NCBI RefSeq assembly: GCF_018449635.1
Contig: NZ_JAAVUV010000001.1
Coordinates: 372,001-436,000 of the forward strand
Direction: 5' to 3'
DNA from: Caballeronia sp. dw_276
GTDB taxonomy: Bacteria > Pseudomonadota > Gammaproteobacteria > Burkholderiales > Burkholderiaceae
Length of the DNA stretch: 64,000 nucleotides
The translations under genes and the position numbers were made by a program. Positions 63,892 to 64,000 of this stretch are shown here, one piece after another. Below the pieces are notes generated by a model. That model was not told the origin of the DNA. It saw nothing but the letters and a program-made list of their open reading frames with translations, and did no database searches. Each line of letters starts with the position of its first letter. The stretch's first letter is position 1.

Positions 63892-64000
63892 ATGTACCGA
63901 ATCCGCATGGCTGCATTGGCTCTCGTCGTATCAGTGGCAACCGCTGGACTGACCGCTCCGGTCGCCATGGCGCAAACCGCCGATACCGCCGCTTCCACCC
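63892..64000 (+). CDS. Secreted protein, 5' end only (partial)
   Basis: The first 36 codons are in the window. GGAGA stands 8 bases before the ATG. The start MYRIRMAALALVVSVATAG with an AMA site near residue 27 is a signal peptide. The mature part begins QTADTAAST and then leaves the window, so the family cannot be named. Confidence 0.65.
   Translation, partial: MYRIRMAALALVVSVATAGLTAPVAMAQTADTAAST

Noticed and set aside
1..64000. Search for tRNA, rRNA, insertion sequences and prophage genes
   Set aside because: No cloverleaf-like stretch, transposase, integrase or phage structural gene was recognised.

Overview
The window is GC-rich chromosomal DNA of a Burkholderiales bacterium, most likely Paraburkholderia or Caballeronia. 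This rests on the family content rather than on a marker gene: a nitrate reductase fused to a CysJ-like flavoprotein, a PLD-VTT phospholipase fusion, a DUF4148 secreted protein, flhDC, and many MFS, LysR, IclR and AraC catabolic units. I see no rRNA or tRNA gene, insertion sequence, prophage or CRISPR array. The left edge cuts a nitrate transporter and the right edge cuts a secreted protein gene.

Layout. 1-7493: assimilatory nitrate operon (narK-type transporter end, nirB, nirD, and nasA fused to a diflavin reductase), giving nitrate uptake and two-step reduction to ammonium. 7533-12575: minus-strand catabolic set (amidohydrolase, MFS carrier, GabD-type semialdehyde dehydrogenase, HAD hydrolase). 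12738-17792: acyltransferase, acyl-CoA dehydrogenase, Tat-exported Gfo/Idh oxidoreductase, glycosyltransferase. 17928-20913: SDR-MFS-IclR operon with a clear palindromic operator upstream, divergent from selD and a CDF cation transporter. 23174-27861: small secreted protein, large MscS-type channel, GNAT enzyme, secreted nucleoside-binding NUP protein. 28509-29501: flhD-flhC behind a 650-base AT-rich leader, with no flagellar genes beside it. 29642-34522: alkyladenine glycosylase, secreted calpain-like protein, DHA2 exporter divergent from an ArsR regulator, PepSY protein, Lys/Ala-rich basic protein. 34598-37524: omega-aminotransferase divergent from its probable MocR regulator. 37615-42263: small proteins, LysE exporter, PLD-VTT fusion overlapping an EEP phosphoesterase (compare E. 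coli ybhO-ybhP). 42484-46773: complete EmrA-EmrB-outer membrane factor pump. 46850-49936: YnfA, DUF2891 protein, MHS-type symporter. 49975-51575: hipBA toxin-antitoxin unit, followed by an uncharacterised HTH-like gene. 52624-60650: AraC and acyl-CoA dehydrogenase pair, DUF4148 protein, OYE reductase, LysR, DUF427, flavin monooxygenase, TetR. 60806-64000: small secreted proteins, a divergent Hfq-like protein and a DUF6572-like protein.

Most striking signals: five regularly spaced 19-bp operator palindromes (25-26 bp period) that bracket the -35 box of hipBA; a stand-alone Hfq paralogue with altered distal-face residues and a basic tail; a secreted protein with a calpain-like Cys-His-Asn triad; and an orphan flhDC with palindromic leader repeats.
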